From NCBI RefSeq assembly GCF_965214215.1, contig NZ_CBDCBD010000003.1, positions 62,001 through 126,000 of the forward strand: a DNA stretch of 64,000 bases, given 5' to 3'. A model generated the notes under the pieces. It made no database searches and was not told the origin of the DNA. It saw nothing but the letters and a program-made list of their open reading frames with translations. Shown here in pieces: positions 7,942-17,336 of the stretch. Source of the stretch: Poriferisodalis sp965214215 (GTDB lineage Bacteria; Actinomycetota; Acidimicrobiia; Acidimicrobiales; Poriferisodalaceae). The position numbers were made by a program, and so were the translations under genes. Position 1 is the stretch's first letter; the number at the start of each line of letters is the position of its first letter.

Positions 7942-9383
7942 GCGGCGGTGCCCCCCACCGTGAGTGCCCGGACGCGCAACGTGGGCTGGCCGTCGCCGAC
8001 AGGCACGCCCTGGCCGTCTTTGCCGCACGTACCGGGGCTCCCCATGGCGAAGTCGTTTCCGATGGCGTCGATGTCGGCCAGCACCTGGGGACCGTTGCCG
8101 ATCAGGTTGCCCTCGCGCAGCGGTTCGGTGATGACACCGTCGGAGATGAGGTACGCCTCGGTCATGCCGAACACGAAATCGCCAGTGGCGGTGTTGACCT
8201 GGCCGCCGCCGAGGTGCGCCACATAGACGCCTGACTGAGTATCAGCGATGATGTCTGCGGGATCGGTGTCGCCGTTGGTGACGAATGTATTCGTCATCCG
8301 GACCATCGGCAGGTGCGTATAACTCTGGCGGCGACCGTTGCCCGACGGCGCACGGCCCTCGTCGCGGCTGCGCAGCCAGTCCCACATGTAGTCGGTCAGG
8401 ACACCGTCGCTGATCAGCTCGTTGCGCTGGGTGGGATGGCCTTCGTCGTCGATGACCAACGCTCCCCACTCGGGTCCCATCGTGCCGTCGTCGACCAGTG
8501 TCACGCCGCTGGCTGCGACCTGGGAGCCCACCCGGCCGGCGAACACCGATGCGCCTTTGCGAACCAGATCGGCCTCGAGGCCGTGACCGCAGGCCTCGTG
8601 GAAGAGCACGCCGCCCCCGCCGCAAGCGATGACCACGGGCACCTCGCCGCTCGGTGCGGGGCGAGCTGCGAGCTTGGTGACGGCGCGCTGCGCCGCACGC
8701 ACGGCGAGCTCGGTTGGGTCATAGTCGTCGAACAGTTCCCATCCCACCGTGTAACCAACTGTCTCGCGTCCGGTCTGCAAGCCGCCGTCGCCGCTCGCGA
8801 CACACCCCACCGAGAAGAGCGTCCGCACCTGGTCGTCGGCTGCGCACACGCCACTGGTGTTCGCCACCATGATCCGGCGGCGACTCTCGCCATAACGAGC
8901 AGTCACCTGGGTGATGGCCTCGTGGTTGGAGCGGGCAGCATCGTCCGCAGCACGCAGCAATGCCACCTTGTGCTCCGCACCGACCGATGCCGGCAAGACG
9001 GCGACCTGTGGCTCAGCGAGACCCGTTCCGAAGAATGACATCATGTCGACCGTGCCGCCGTGCGGCTGCCGTCTCGCCACGGCTGCGGCCGTGCGTGCGG
9101 CCTCAGCGAGCCCCTTGGCGCTCAGGTCTGACGTGTGCGCATAGCCGGTGACGTCGCCCGCAGTCACCCGGATGCCGACACCGCGATCGCGGCCCGAATT
9201 CATTTCCTCGACGCGGCCTTCGTCGAAGACCACCGCGGCCGATTCGCGATCCTCGGCGAACAGCTCAGCCCACTCGCCGCCTGCGTCCAGCGCCGCGCGC
9301 AGCGTCGCGTCGACGACATCGAGTTCCACCAGTGGCTTCGCCGTCGCTGTCGTGTCAGATGTGAGTGTCATGTTCTCCGCCAA
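7938..9383 (-). CDS. tldD: TldD metalloprotease catalytic subunit
   Basis: TldD is the zinc-bearing half of the TldD/TldE protease. The 481-residue product has the HExxxH zinc motif as HEACGH at residues 262-267, preceded by a glycine-rich run (ACGGGGVLF), and the downstream GxGRRQSYTHLPMVRMTNTF segment typical of the family. The likely initiator is the ATG at 9371 (MTLTSD), with a purine-rich GGCGGAG just upstream; a TTG at 9383 would add four residues. It heads the tldD-tldE-PHP-uppP run and is divergent from the flippase-like gene across a 228-nt spacer in which I see no further gene. Confidence 0.93.
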   Translation of the reverse strand: MAENMTLTSDTTATAKPLVELDVVDATLRAALDAGGEWAELFAEDRESAAVVFDEGRVEEMNSGRDRGVGIRVTAGDVTGYAHTSDLSAKGLAEAARTAAAVARRQPHGGTVDMMSFFGTGLAEPQVAVLPASVGAEHKVALLRAADDAARSNHEAITQVTARYGESRRRIMVANTSGVCAADDQVRTLFSVGCVASGDGGLQTGRETVGYTVGWELFDDYDPTELAVRAAQRAVTKLAARPAPSGEVPVVIACGGGGVLFHEACGHGLEADLVRKGASVFAGRVGSQVAASGVTLVDDGTMGPEWGALVIDDEGHPTQRNELISDGVLTDYMWDWLRSRDEGRAPSGNGRRQSYTHLPMVRMTNTFVTNGDTDPADIIADTQSGVYVAHLGGGQVNTATGDFVFGMTEAYLISDGVITEPLREGNLIGNGPQVLADIDAIGNDFAMGSPGTCGKDGQGVPVGDGQPTLRVRALTVGGTAA

Positions 9384-9611
9384 CGTTGGGACACAGCATG
9401 GTCACAGCGCCGCAATGATTCGACTGCCGCCATCGGCACCGGACCACCGGGCCACAGCTGCGGGTGAACTGCGCGTCCGCAACACTATTGTGCGAAGCCA
9501 CGTGAAACGCTTCCGGATCGACGTGGGTCGCCGTGCCCACTGGGGCGACGCGCCGAGCCAGCGCTGCGGAATGCAGCCGCGGCGCTGCCGCGCCATGGCA
9601 GCCTGACAGCA

Positions 9612-10703
9612 GTGCGCGACACCGAAGCACCAGTCCCGCCACTGCAGCGACGGCTGCTGCACTTCAGCACGAGCGCGGCGCGGCGCATCGCTCGGTCGCC
9701 GCTGGTGCGCTCGGTACTGCGCTTTCTGGCCGTGCCGCTGGTGCGCATCGTGCTGCGCTTGGGCGTCAGCGGCGGCTTGCTCGCGTGGCTGATTTCGGTC
9801 AGCCGAGAGGAGATCTCCTCGCTCGATCTGGGATCCAAGAGCGCCGCCGCAGCCTGGTTGGTTGCTGCGACGGCGGCAATTGCGATCGCGTTCTTCATGG
9901 CCTCTGCTCGGTGGTGGCATGTAGCGCACACCCTCGGTGTCGGAGTGTCATGCCGTTCCATGCTGTCGATCTACTTGGCGGCGCAGTTCGTCGGCAACTT
10001 CCTGCCCACCGCCATCGGCGGCGACGTTCTGCGCATCAACCGGCTGGGCCGCATGTGCGGCAGTCGTGCCAACGCCTTCGCGACCGTCATCATCGAACGG
10101 CTCACCGGCTGGATCGTGCTGCCCATCTTCACGCTCGCTGCGCTGACGCTGCAGCCGAGCCTGCTGCGCCACTCGGGAGGGCAGATCGCCGGTGCGTTGG
10201 CGCTCGGGACGCTGCTGATACTGGCGCTTGTCGTCTGGTTCGCCGAACATCCCCGCGGTCTCGGCCGACTGTCAGGAGGCAGCCACATCCGGGACTGGCT
10301 CGGTGCGGTGCACACCGGCCTGACCGTGTTTCGCAGGCACCGCAGTGCGGCCGGGCGTCTCCTCGGCATCGGGTTTGCCTACCAGTTCCTGCTCGTGCTG
10401 GCCACGGCTCTCGCCGGCGCCGCCATCGGTGCGAACCCCGGTTTGCTCGCGTGGTTTGCATTCGCTCCGATGGTGCTGATCGTGCAGAACCTGCCCGTTG
10501 CCATCGGCGGACTCGGGGTCCGCGAGACAGCGCTGGTGCTGTTCCTCGACGCACACGGCGTCAACGAAGGCCAGGCCGTGCTGCTCGGCCTGCTGCTGTA
10601 CGCCCTGACATTGCTCGTCAGCCTTTCGGGGGCGCCGACCCTCGCGCTCGGCGGACATCGCGAGCGCGCCGAGGCGGCCGCCGAAGTGCCCGCTGGGCGC
10701 TGA
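9612..10703 (+). CDS. Lysylphosphatidylglycerol synthase TM-region / YbhN-like membrane protein
   Basis: The 363-residue protein has about eight hydrophobic segments and the conserved pattern of the LPG-synthase transmembrane (UPF0104) family: QFVGNFLPTAIGGDVLRINRL near residues 128-148 and NLPVAIGGLGVRETALVLFL near residues 296-315. Members include flippase domains of MprF and glycolipid-associated proteins. No catalytic acyl- or lysyl-transferase domain is fused here, so a lipid translocation role is plausible but unproved. It ends 17 nt before dxs on the same strand, which suggests cotranscription with an isoprenoid-pathway enzyme. Confidence 0.78.
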   Translation: MRDTEAPVPPLQRRLLHFSTSAARRIARSPLVRSVLRFLAVPLVRIVLRLGVSGGLLAWLISVSREEISSLDLGSKSAAAAWLVAATAAIAIAFFMASARWWHVAHTLGVGVSCRSMLSIYLAAQFVGNFLPTAIGGDVLRINRLGRMCGSRANAFATVIIERLTGWIVLPIFTLAALTLQPSLLRHSGGQIAGALALGTLLILALVVWFAEHPRGLGRLSGGSHIRDWLGAVHTGLTVFRRHRSAAGRLLGIGFAYQFLLVLATALAGAAIGANPGLLAWFAFAPMVLIVQNLPVAIGGLGVRETALVLFLDAHGVNEGQAVLLGLLLYALTLLVSLSGAPTLALGGHRERAEAAAEVPAGR

Positions 10704-10720
10704 GTACCCTTGGGCCGCGA

Positions 10721-12700
10721 ATGCACCTCGCCAAGCTCACCAGTCCGGCTGACCTGCGGGCGCTCGACCCCGCGCAGCTCGACGAGCTCTGCGCGGAGAT
10801 CAGGCACTTCGTGGTGCAGGCCGTCTCGCGGACCGGCGGCCATCTCGGTTCGAATCTCGGGGCGGTCGAACTCAGCGTGGCGCTTCACCGGGTCTTCGAA
10901 TCACCGCGCGACGTCATCATCTGGGACACCGGGCACCAGGCGTACGTGCACAAGCTCATTACCGGCCGAAAGGACGGCTTCGAGCGACTGCGCCAGCGGC
11001 ACGGTCTGTCGGGATACCCCAGCGCGCAGGAGTCCGTTCACGACATTGTCGAGAACAGCCACGCGTCGACGTCGCTGAGCTGGGCTTCCGGTCTCGCTAC
11101 GGGCTTCCAGCTGACAGGCCACGAGCACCGGCGCGTCGTCGCAGTCATCGGCGACGGCTCCATGACCGGCGGGATGGCATTCGAGGCACTCAACAACCTC
11201 GGCCACTACGCCCAGCGGGCGCTGATCGTGCTCAACGACAACGGCCGCTCCTATGCACCAACCGTCAGCCGGCTCTCTACCGTGATGTCCCGGCTGCGGC
11301 AGTCGCCTCACTACGTGCAGGGCCGTCGAGCAGTCGACCACCTGCTCGAACGGGTGCCACTGGGAGACGGTGTGCGCCGGAGCCTGGACAGCGCCGCTGC
11401 CGCAATGCGCGAAATGTGGGGACCCCCGGCATTCTTCGAGACGCTGGGCGTGCGTTATGTCGGCCCCGTCGACGGGCACGACATTCCGGCGATGGAATCG
11501 GCCTTCCGGGACGCTGCCTCCTATGTGAACGGCCCGATCGTCGTCCACGTGGTGACGCAGAAGGGACGCGGCTACGCACCTGCCGAGCACGACACCGAGA
11601 AGCACCTTCACGACATCGGCTTGTTCGATCCCGCCACCGGTGGTGCACCGCCGCTCAGCACAGACGTCGGGCCACCTGCCAATCTCGCAGTTGCACCAGC
11701 AGACCCCGATGCCGATGCAGAGGCAGCCGAGCCTGCTGAGCCCGTCGTGCGCGACTACACCGCTGTGTTCACCGAGACACTCATCGCAGCGGCGCGACGC
11801 GACCGTGACATCGTCGCGATCACCGCAGCCATGCCCGGCTCCACCGGGCTGCTGCCATTCCAGCGTGAATTCCCCGATCGCTTCTACGACGTCGGCATCG
11901 CCGAGCAGCATGCGCTGACCTCAGCCGCCGGCATGGCGCGCGCCGGCCTCCGGCCGGTAGTTGCGGTGTACTCGACCTTCCTGGCGCGAGCTTTCGACCA
12001 AGCGCTGTACGACATCGGCCTGCACCGTCTGCCGGTCATCCTCTGCGTTGACCGGGCTGGCGTCACCGGACCGGACGGCGCCTCCCACCACGGTCTCTAC
12101 GACATAGCCATGTTCAGCCGAGTTCCGGGCATGACCGTGTTCGCCCCGTCGTCACCTGACGAACTGCCCATTGCATTCGCGCAAGCGCTCGAGATCACCG
12201 ATGGCCCTGCAGCAATTCGCTGGCCGCGAGGCAAAGGCCCAGTGGATGCATCGGTCCGCCAACCAGGCTTCGTCGCGGGCGTAACGCGCTTACAAGCCCG
12301 CCAACACCGTTCGGGCCCCGATGCCTGCATCCTGGCCGCCGGTCAGACGTTCAACGCAGCCCTCGAAGCAGCCGAACACCTGAGCGCCGAAGGTGTAGAG
12401 GTCTCCGTATGGGACCCAAGAATCCTGAAGCCGCTTGACCGCTCCATGGTGCTCGACGCCGCGGCCCACCCTCTCGTCGTCACTGTCGAAGACGGCGTAC
12501 GAGTAGGCGGCTTCGGCAGCCTCGTCAGCGACGCCCTGCAACAACTCGACACCCCGAGCGTCCCACGCATCGCGCAGCTGGGAACCCCCGACGCTTACCT
12601 TCCCCACGGCACTGCCCAAGAACTACACGCCGAACTAGGCTTAGACGCCGAAGGCATAGCCGCCGCGGTACAAAAGACCCTCGCCCGCATCACTGCCTAG
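10721..12700 (+). CDS. dxs: 1-deoxy-D-xylulose-5-phosphate synthase
   Basis: Dxs condenses pyruvate with glyceraldehyde 3-phosphate using thiamine diphosphate, the first step of the MEP isoprenoid route. The 659-residue protein has the N-terminal TGGHLGSNLGAVELSVALH segment, the TPP motif beginning GDGSMTGGMAFEALN (about residues 145-159), the pyrimidine domain with DVGIAEQHALTSAAGMA (about 387-403), and a transketolase C-terminal domain. The insert around residues 309-345 is Ala/Pro/Asp-rich and is longer than in many homologues. The ATG at 10721 begins MHLAKLTSPADLRAL, a normal family start. Confidence 0.96.
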   Translation: MHLAKLTSPADLRALDPAQLDELCAEIRHFVVQAVSRTGGHLGSNLGAVELSVALHRVFESPRDVIIWDTGHQAYVHKLITGRKDGFERLRQRHGLSGYPSAQESVHDIVENSHASTSLSWASGLATGFQLTGHEHRRVVAVIGDGSMTGGMAFEALNNLGHYAQRALIVLNDNGRSYAPTVSRLSTVMSRLRQSPHYVQGRRAVDHLLERVPLGDGVRRSLDSAAAAMREMWGPPAFFETLGVRYVGPVDGHDIPAMESAFRDAASYVNGPIVVHVVTQKGRGYAPAEHDTEKHLHDIGLFDPATGGAPPLSTDVGPPANLAVAPADPDADAEAAEPAEPVVRDYTAVFTETLIAAARRDRDIVAITAAMPGSTGLLPFQREFPDRFYDVGIAEQHALTSAAGMARAGLRPVVAVYSTFLARAFDQALYDIGLHRLPVILCVDRAGVTGPDGASHHGLYDIAMFSRVPGMTVFAPSSPDELPIAFAQALEITDGPAAIRWPRGKGPVDASVRQPGFVAGVTRLQARQHRSGPDACILAAGQTFNAALEAAEHLSAEGVEVSVWDPRILKPLDRSMVLDAAAHPLVVTVEDGVRVGGFGSLVSDALQQLDTPSVPRIAQLGTPDAYLPHGTAQELHAELGLDAEGIAAAVQKTLARITA

Positions 12701-12718
12701 AGGCCTCGAACGGTAGGA

Positions 12719-12828
12719 GTGTGAGGGGGTGGGGGTGCCCACGCGCAGTTCGCAGCGCCGAAGCCCATCCACCGTGCAACGGGCGGCGCTGCGCCTGTCC
12801 GAGCATGGGTGCGCCCACCCCCTCGCAC
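12719..12828. other. Nested inverted repeats downstream of dxs
   Basis: An outer stem pairs 12719-12741 with 12806-12828 over 23 positions, including 11 uninterrupted pairs of GAGGGGGTGGG, a few G-T pairs and one mismatch. Inside the 64-nt loop a second perfect 10-bp stem pairs CGCAGCGCCG (12751-12760) with CGGCGCTGCG (12784-12793). The block lies between the convergent ends of dxs and the thiolase. It may be a bidirectional terminator, a structured RNA or a remnant of a small mobile repeat. No open reading frame of note is present. Confidence 0.55.
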
Positions 12829-12858
12829 CCCGGGTGCACGAGAGAGTCCAGACGCGAA

Positions 12859-12886
12859 ACGGCCCGGAGCATGCGCCCCGGGCCGT
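12859..12886 (-). terminator. Hairpin terminator after the thiolase gene
   Basis: ACGGCCCGG and CCGGGCCGT form a perfect 9-bp GC-rich stem with a 10-nt loop, 20 nt past the thiolase stop. On the minus strand it is followed by TTTCGCG, a weak T-run. It separates the convergent dxs and thiolase genes. Confidence 0.65.
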
Positions 12887-12905
12887 CAAGCGTTGGGTTG
12901 TACGA

Positions 12906-14108
12906 CTAGCCCAGCTCGGAACCGACGACTGAGACGAAGCTCACTGCCGCCCCAGGCTGTCCGCCGAGGTTGTGGGTGAGTCCCAGCGTCTTGCCGTGCT
13001 CGGTCACCGAGGGGATCTGCCGCTCAGGCGGGGCCTGGCCACGCAGCTGCAGCCAGCACTCGAAGAGCATCCGCAGGCCGGATGCACCGATCGGGTGGCC
13101 GAAGCTCTTCAGACCGCCGTCTGGGTTGACCGGGAGGTCGCCATCGAGGTCGAACGTGCCGGCCATGGCTTCCTTCCAGCCCAGGCCACGCTCGGCGAAG
13201 CCAAGATCCTCCATCAGGACCAGCTCGGTCGGCGTGAAGCAGTCGTGCACCTCAGCCATCGCGATCTGCGAGCGGGGGTCGGTGATGCCAGCTTGCTTGT
13301 AGGCCTCGGTTGCCGATGCCTGGACCTCACGGAAGGTGGTGTAGTCGTAGGTGCTGTCGAGGGCACCGGTCGCCGGGCCGGAAGCGAAGCTGAGCGCCTT
13401 GATGTACAGCGGGTTGTCGCAGTACTTGTGGGCGTCTTCGGCCCGTACCAGGACTGCAGCGGCCGAACCGTCGCTCACGCCCGAGCAGTCGAAGATGCCC
13501 AGCGGACCAGCGATCAGCGGCGAGCCGGCGATGGTCTCCTTGGCGACCTCCTTGCGGAACTGAGCCCGGGGGTTCAGTGCGCCGTTGCGGTGGTTCTTCC
13601 AGGCGATGCGGGTGAGGACTTCCTTCATGGTGTCCTCATCGAGCCCGTACTTGTGGGCGTAGGCCGGTGCCAGCAGGCTGAACGTGGCCGGAGCGGTGAT
13701 CGACGAGTCGGTGCCGTCGCTCGGCGGACGAGCGCCCGTCAGACCGGAGTAGCCCGAGTCCTTCAGCTTCTCGACGCCGATGGCCATCACCATGTCGTAG
13801 GCGCCCGATGCGACTGCGTAGGCAGCGTTGCGGAACGCTTCGGATCCGGTGGCGCACATGTTCTCGAGCCGGGTGACCGGCTTGTAGTCGAGCTGCAGCG
13901 GCTTGGACAGTGTCAGGCCGGAGACTCCCGAACCCATCGTGCCGAGCCAGAAGGCGTCGATGTCGTCTTGTTCGACGCCCGCAGACGCGTACGCCTCGTG
14001 CGCGGCGTCGGTGAGCATGTCATCGACGCTGCGGTCCCAGTGCTCGCCGAACTGGGTGCAACCCATTCCGACGATCGCGACCTTGTCGCGAATGCCATGT
14101 GAACTCAT
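12906..14108 (-). CDS. Thiolase-family acyl-CoA acetyltransferase (SCP2-type, lipid-transfer-like)
   Basis: The 400-residue product is a thiolase-fold enzyme of the non-decarboxylating SCP2/lipid-transfer group. The nucleophile Cys sits in NMCATGSEAFRNAAYAV, near residues 81-97; the late catalytic segment is SFGHPIGASGLRM, and HNLGGQPGAAVSFV follows. A start at MSSHGIRDKVAIVG is favoured because thiolase homology begins there. It is paired on the same strand with the upstream HMG-CoA-synthase-like/OB-fold gene (130 nt apart). That pairing recurs in actinobacteria and archaea, where the partners can form a thiolase/synthase complex. The substrate is unknown; steroid side-chain or fatty acyl-CoA are possibilities. 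Confidence 0.85.
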   Translation of the reverse strand: MSSHGIRDKVAIVGMGCTQFGEHWDRSVDDMLTDAAHEAYASAGVEQDDIDAFWLGTMGSGVSGLTLSKPLQLDYKPVTRLENMCATGSEAFRNAAYAVASGAYDMVMAIGVEKLKDSGYSGLTGARPPSDGTDSSITAPATFSLLAPAYAHKYGLDEDTMKEVLTRIAWKNHRNGALNPRAQFRKEVAKETIAGSPLIAGPLGIFDCSGVSDGSAAAVLVRAEDAHKYCDNPLYIKALSFASGPATGALDSTYDYTTFREVQASATEAYKQAGITDPRSQIAMAEVHDCFTPTELVLMEDLGFAERGLGWKEAMAGTFDLDGDLPVNPDGGLKSFGHPIGASGLRMLFECWLQLRGQAPPERQIPSVTEHGKTLGLTHNLGGQPGAAVSFVSVVGSELG

Positions 14109-14238
14109 GTGTGCCTGCCTTGTGGTGGGTTTTGTCTTGGGTGATGGACTGGTGGATGCTCGGCCGGCGCAGCGTTGAGCGCGCAAGCACCTCATCTCCC
14201 AGCGACATTATGGCCGCTGGAGACTGGCTCATGCTGCG

Positions 14239-15639
14239 TCACCCTGCAGCCGGTCGCGCCTTCCAGAAGTAGTTATGGATTCCCTCCGCGCTGTACAGGC
14301 GCCGGAACGTCATTTCGACGCGGTCGCCGATCCTCACCTCATCTGGATCGACATCGGTCATCTCGGCCTGGAAGCGACCCCCACCGTCATAGTCGATGAC
14401 GACTGCCACCATCGGCGGGGACAGCGAGAAGGCCAGGCGATCGACGGTGAACGTCGCAATCGTGGCGGGAATGTCCGCCATGCGGACGCGCTCCATGTCG
14501 TCGACGGCACCGCCTTCCATCGACACTCGCATCGGCGGCAGGTGGATCGCGCCAGTGCTGCGGTCACGCGAGCCGACAAAGGCGTACTTCCAGTCCTCGG
14601 AACGGAACGCCGGCGGCGCGCCGGGGCGTTCAGGGTCTGGGCGACGGGGCGGTTCGCGGTCCAAGAAGCCGCGCCAAGTCAGGTACTTGTTGTAATCGAG
14701 CGCGTCGTTGCCTCGATCGATCTGGGACCGAACCGACGCAAACGGCGTGTAATCGGCGATGGCGTCGGTCGTGCGCAGCACATCAACCGTGGCACCGTCG
14801 GCGAGATGGACGAGCAGGATCGTCTGGCCAGGTGTGGCCTCGTCGAGGATCGCCGCCAATACGACGGCCGGGTGCGCCGAGCCGGTATTGCCGATCTCGC
14901 CGGTGAGATCAGCGACGAGCTTGTCACCAGCAACACGGGACAGTCCGCGCACAGCGCGTGCGTGCATGCCGACGATCGCGATCTTGTCGATCCCGTCAAG
15001 CCCGACGCTCGCGTCGACGAGCGCACGCTCGATGGCGTCGTTGGCGAGCGGCAGGTACACCTGCTCGCCAAACCGTTCCTCCCAGATCCGCGAGAACGCA
15101 TCCCCGGGCTGCCGGTAGCGATCAGTGAATTCAGCCGTGGCGACCGCGCCGCCGAGCCACTCGCACAGCACCGGCGAAACCGAGTCGTCACCGAAGACGA
15201 ACGCGGCAGCGCCGTCGCCTCCGCCGGCCTCGTCGCTGCTGGTAGGGCGACCGGTACGCAGATCAGAGGCGATCGCCAGGTTGGTACCGCGATTCGCAGC
15301 CGCGAGCGCCCAGACGGCTTCTGACGAGCGTGGCGCCCCACCTGCGTCGACAGCCCATGAGGAACGGGGCAGATCCAGCGCCGCATGAATCGCAGAGGCG
15401 TTCGTCTTGTCCATGTAGGCAGGATTGGCGGTCGAGAACAGCACCGAATCGGGAACGATGTCGGTGCCGCGCAGAGCGTTGCGCGCTGCCTCGACACCCA
15501 TCGTCGTGGTGTCCTCGTCGTAGCTGGCCACCGCACGGTGCCCGCGGCCACCGCCGGAGCCCATCACCGCAGTGATCTTGGAGCGGTCCAGTCTCCAGTA
15601 CGGCACATACGCCCCGTACGCAATGACCCCTCGTCCCAT
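14239..15639 (-). CDS. HMG-CoA-synthase-like condensing domain fused to a DUF35 OB-fold domain
   Basis: Two parts are visible in 466 residues. The first 330 or so resemble 3-hydroxy-3-methylglutaryl-CoA synthase/KAS III (opening GVIAYGAYVPYWRLDRSKI, with NPAYMDKTNASAIHAAL and a GNTGSAHPAVVLAAILD segment). The last 120 resemble the DUF35 OB-fold that accompanies acyl-CoA thiolases (PPMVAVVIDYDGGGRFQAEM...DRVEMTFRRLYSAEGIHNYFWK). The usual rubredoxin-like cysteines of DUF35 partners are not evident. The position expected for the synthase nucleophile reads SSWAVDAGGAP, without a Cys, so this may be a non-catalytic scaffold for the downstream thiolase. Confidence 0.72.
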   Translation of the reverse strand: MGRGVIAYGAYVPYWRLDRSKITAVMGSGGGRGHRAVASYDEDTTTMGVEAARNALRGTDIVPDSVLFSTANPAYMDKTNASAIHAALDLPRSSWAVDAGGAPRSSEAVWALAAANRGTNLAIASDLRTGRPTSSDEAGGGDGAAAFVFGDDSVSPVLCEWLGGAVATAEFTDRYRQPGDAFSRIWEERFGEQVYLPLANDAIERALVDASVGLDGIDKIAIVGMHARAVRGLSRVAGDKLVADLTGEIGNTGSAHPAVVLAAILDEATPGQTILLVHLADGATVDVLRTTDAIADYTPFASVRSQIDRGNDALDYNKYLTWRGFLDREPPRRPDPERPGAPPAFRSEDWKYAFVGSRDRSTGAIHLPPMRVSMEGGAVDDMERVRMADIPATIATFTVDRLAFSLSPPMVAVVIDYDGGGRFQAEMTDVDPDEVRIGDRVEMTFRRLYSAEGIHNYFWKARPAAG

Positions 15640-15762
15640 CGTCTCGTCTCCCCTCGTTCGAGTCGCCGTCGGCGTGGTCTTCGAATCTCAAGCGATCGAA
15701 TCGGCCGAGCCTGGCGCACGCCAGCCAGCGCAGGAGCCTACGGCGTCGGGCGTCCGTGTCGC

Positions 15763-16497
15763 CTAGCCGGCCGGGACGACTCGATACGCCTCGGCGAGCC
15801 GTCCTTCGCTCATGCCACCTAACTCAGCGGTGCTGGTGCACCATTCCCGGACCCGTTCGTCAAGCTCATCGAATTGAGCGACCTGGCTGTGATGTTCCTT
15901 GAGCGCAGCCATCTTGCGCTCGAACGTGTCGGTGATGTCGACATAGCGGTTTGGCTCCGTGCCTGTCAGCCAGATCTCGCTGACGCTGTGGGGTTTGTGG
16001 CCCTCATCGAGGAGCTCCGGAAACGCTCGCGGGTTGCGAGCGTCGGGATAGACAGCCGCCAATGCGGCCGTAGCCGTCGCCAGGTGATCAGGGTGGGAGA
16101 TGTAGATGTGGTCCCAGTTGGGGACCGTGGTCTGGCACATCACCACGTCGGGGCGCGAGATCCGGATCGCCCGAGCAATGTCGCGGCGCAAACCCAAATC
16201 GGCCACGACCATGCCGTCGGGATGGCCGAGCCAGTGCAGATCGCTCACACCCACCCTCGCCGCTGCTGCGGTCTGTTCGGCCTGCCGCATGGCGGCCAGC
16301 TCGTCGGGCGTGTGGGACATGTCATCGTCGCCGGCTTCCCCGCTCGTGGCGAGGCAGTAGGCCACATGGCAGCCGGCTGAGGTCAGCGCTGCAACGGTTC
16401 CCGCCATGCCGAAATCGATGTCGTCGGGATGGGCGACGATGACCATCGCGCGCTCCGGCGCTGCGAGCTCGCCCTGGTCGGTGAGGATCACGCCCAC
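15763..16497 (-). CDS. PIG-L family deacetylase
   Basis: The 244-residue protein has the PIG-L/LmbE zinc motif AHPDDIDFGMAGT near residues 23-35 and a late HPDH segment (ISHPDHLATA). The family deacetylates N-acetylglucosaminyl compounds; in actinobacteria it includes MshB and the mycothiol-conjugate amidase Mca. The organism makes mycothiol (mshC is in this window), so a role there is possible. However, the sequence context (next to the NifU-like gene) gives no support, and the family is large. The start is probably the GTG at 16497. Confidence 0.8.
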   Translation of the reverse strand: MGVILTDQGELAAPERAMVIVAHPDDIDFGMAGTVAALTSAGCHVAYCLATSGEAGDDDMSHTPDELAAMRQAEQTAAAARVGVSDLHWLGHPDGMVVADLGLRRDIARAIRISRPDVVMCQTTVPNWDHIYISHPDHLATATAALAAVYPDARNPRAFPELLDEGHKPHSVSEIWLTGTEPNRYVDITDTFERKMAALKEHHSQVAQFDELDERVREWCTSTAELGGMSEGRLAEAYRVVPAG

Positions 16498-16537
16498 AGC
16501 CGGTGCCTCCGAGGTTCGACGAGCTGCGATGCCGTGC

Positions 16538-17203
16538 CTAGGTGAAGTAAGGGTTCTCGCCCGAGGCGTGGTCGGTGAGGTCGACGACCCGCTCGACCTC
16601 GGGGATCAGCTCGCGCAGTGTGCGCTCGATGCCTGCGGTGACGGTGGCATTCGCCATGCCGCAGCCTTGGCAGCCGCCGCCCAGCTTGACGACCACTGTG
16701 TCGCCTTCGACGGAAACCAACTCGGCAAACCCGCCGTGAGCGGCAATCGAAGGGTTGATGCGCTTGGTCAGCACTTCGCGGACGTTGTCCGCCACCGATC
16801 CGTCGAGGTCGAGCTGGGCATTGGGCCCCAGATCGGGTCGGTTCGGGTTGCGCAGCACCAGGCCGGGCTGGTTCGGATTCGAGGGCAGATCCAATGAGGC
16901 ACCGTCGAGCTTCGGCACGTCGCGATCGGGAATCAACACCGTCAGACCGCCCCCCACACCGAACGGAACGTCGGCTGGGTCGGCCTCGGTCAGCAACTCG
17001 AACGCGAGGTCGTAGGTGTAGTCGACGCCTTGAGCGCCGGTCACCTCGATGCGCAGTGCGAGCTGTTCGCCGTCGACCTCGCTGTCGCGCAGCTCGATCA
17101 CCTTGTCGAGAGCTGCCGGCGTGACGTCGAATGTCTCGCGCCGCGTCTCCATCATCGATTCACGCACTGCGTTGGGGGGAGCCATCGGGTCGCTCAAGGC
17201 CAT
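16538..17203 (-). CDS. NifU-domain Fe-S scaffold protein (NfuA-like)
   Basis: The protein has 221 residues. An N-terminal HesB/IscA-like region (TPAALDKVIELRDSEVDGEQLALRIEV) that lacks the usual cysteines is followed by a NifU C-terminal domain. In that domain LTKRINPSIAAHGGFAELVSVEGD precedes the cluster motif GGGCQGCGMANAT (CxxC). This matches the NfuA arrangement, which carries a [4Fe-4S] cluster for delivery to target enzymes. MoaA, the P450's redox partner and other Fe-S proteins would be possible clients. The start could instead be MMETRRETFDV, 17 codons in. The PIG-L gene follows 40 nt downstream. Confidence 0.87.
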   Translation of the reverse strand: MALSDPMAPPNAVRESMMETRRETFDVTPAALDKVIELRDSEVDGEQLALRIEVTGAQGVDYTYDLAFELLTEADPADVPFGVGGGLTVLIPDRDVPKLDGASLDLPSNPNQPGLVLRNPNRPDLGPNAQLDLDGSVADNVREVLTKRINPSIAAHGGFAELVSVEGDTVVVKLGGGCQGCGMANATVTAGIERTLRELIPEVERVVDLTDHASGENPYFT

Positions 17204-17336
17204 GACGGCAGCCTACTGAGGGCGCCCTGCGGGTCCGTAGGCGCCTTCAACGGTGGTGCCGGACACCTGGGCGGTAATGTCCCGCGGGTTCGCTGGGCCT
17301 GCAGGGTCGAGGGCAACACGCTACGAGGAGACATCC

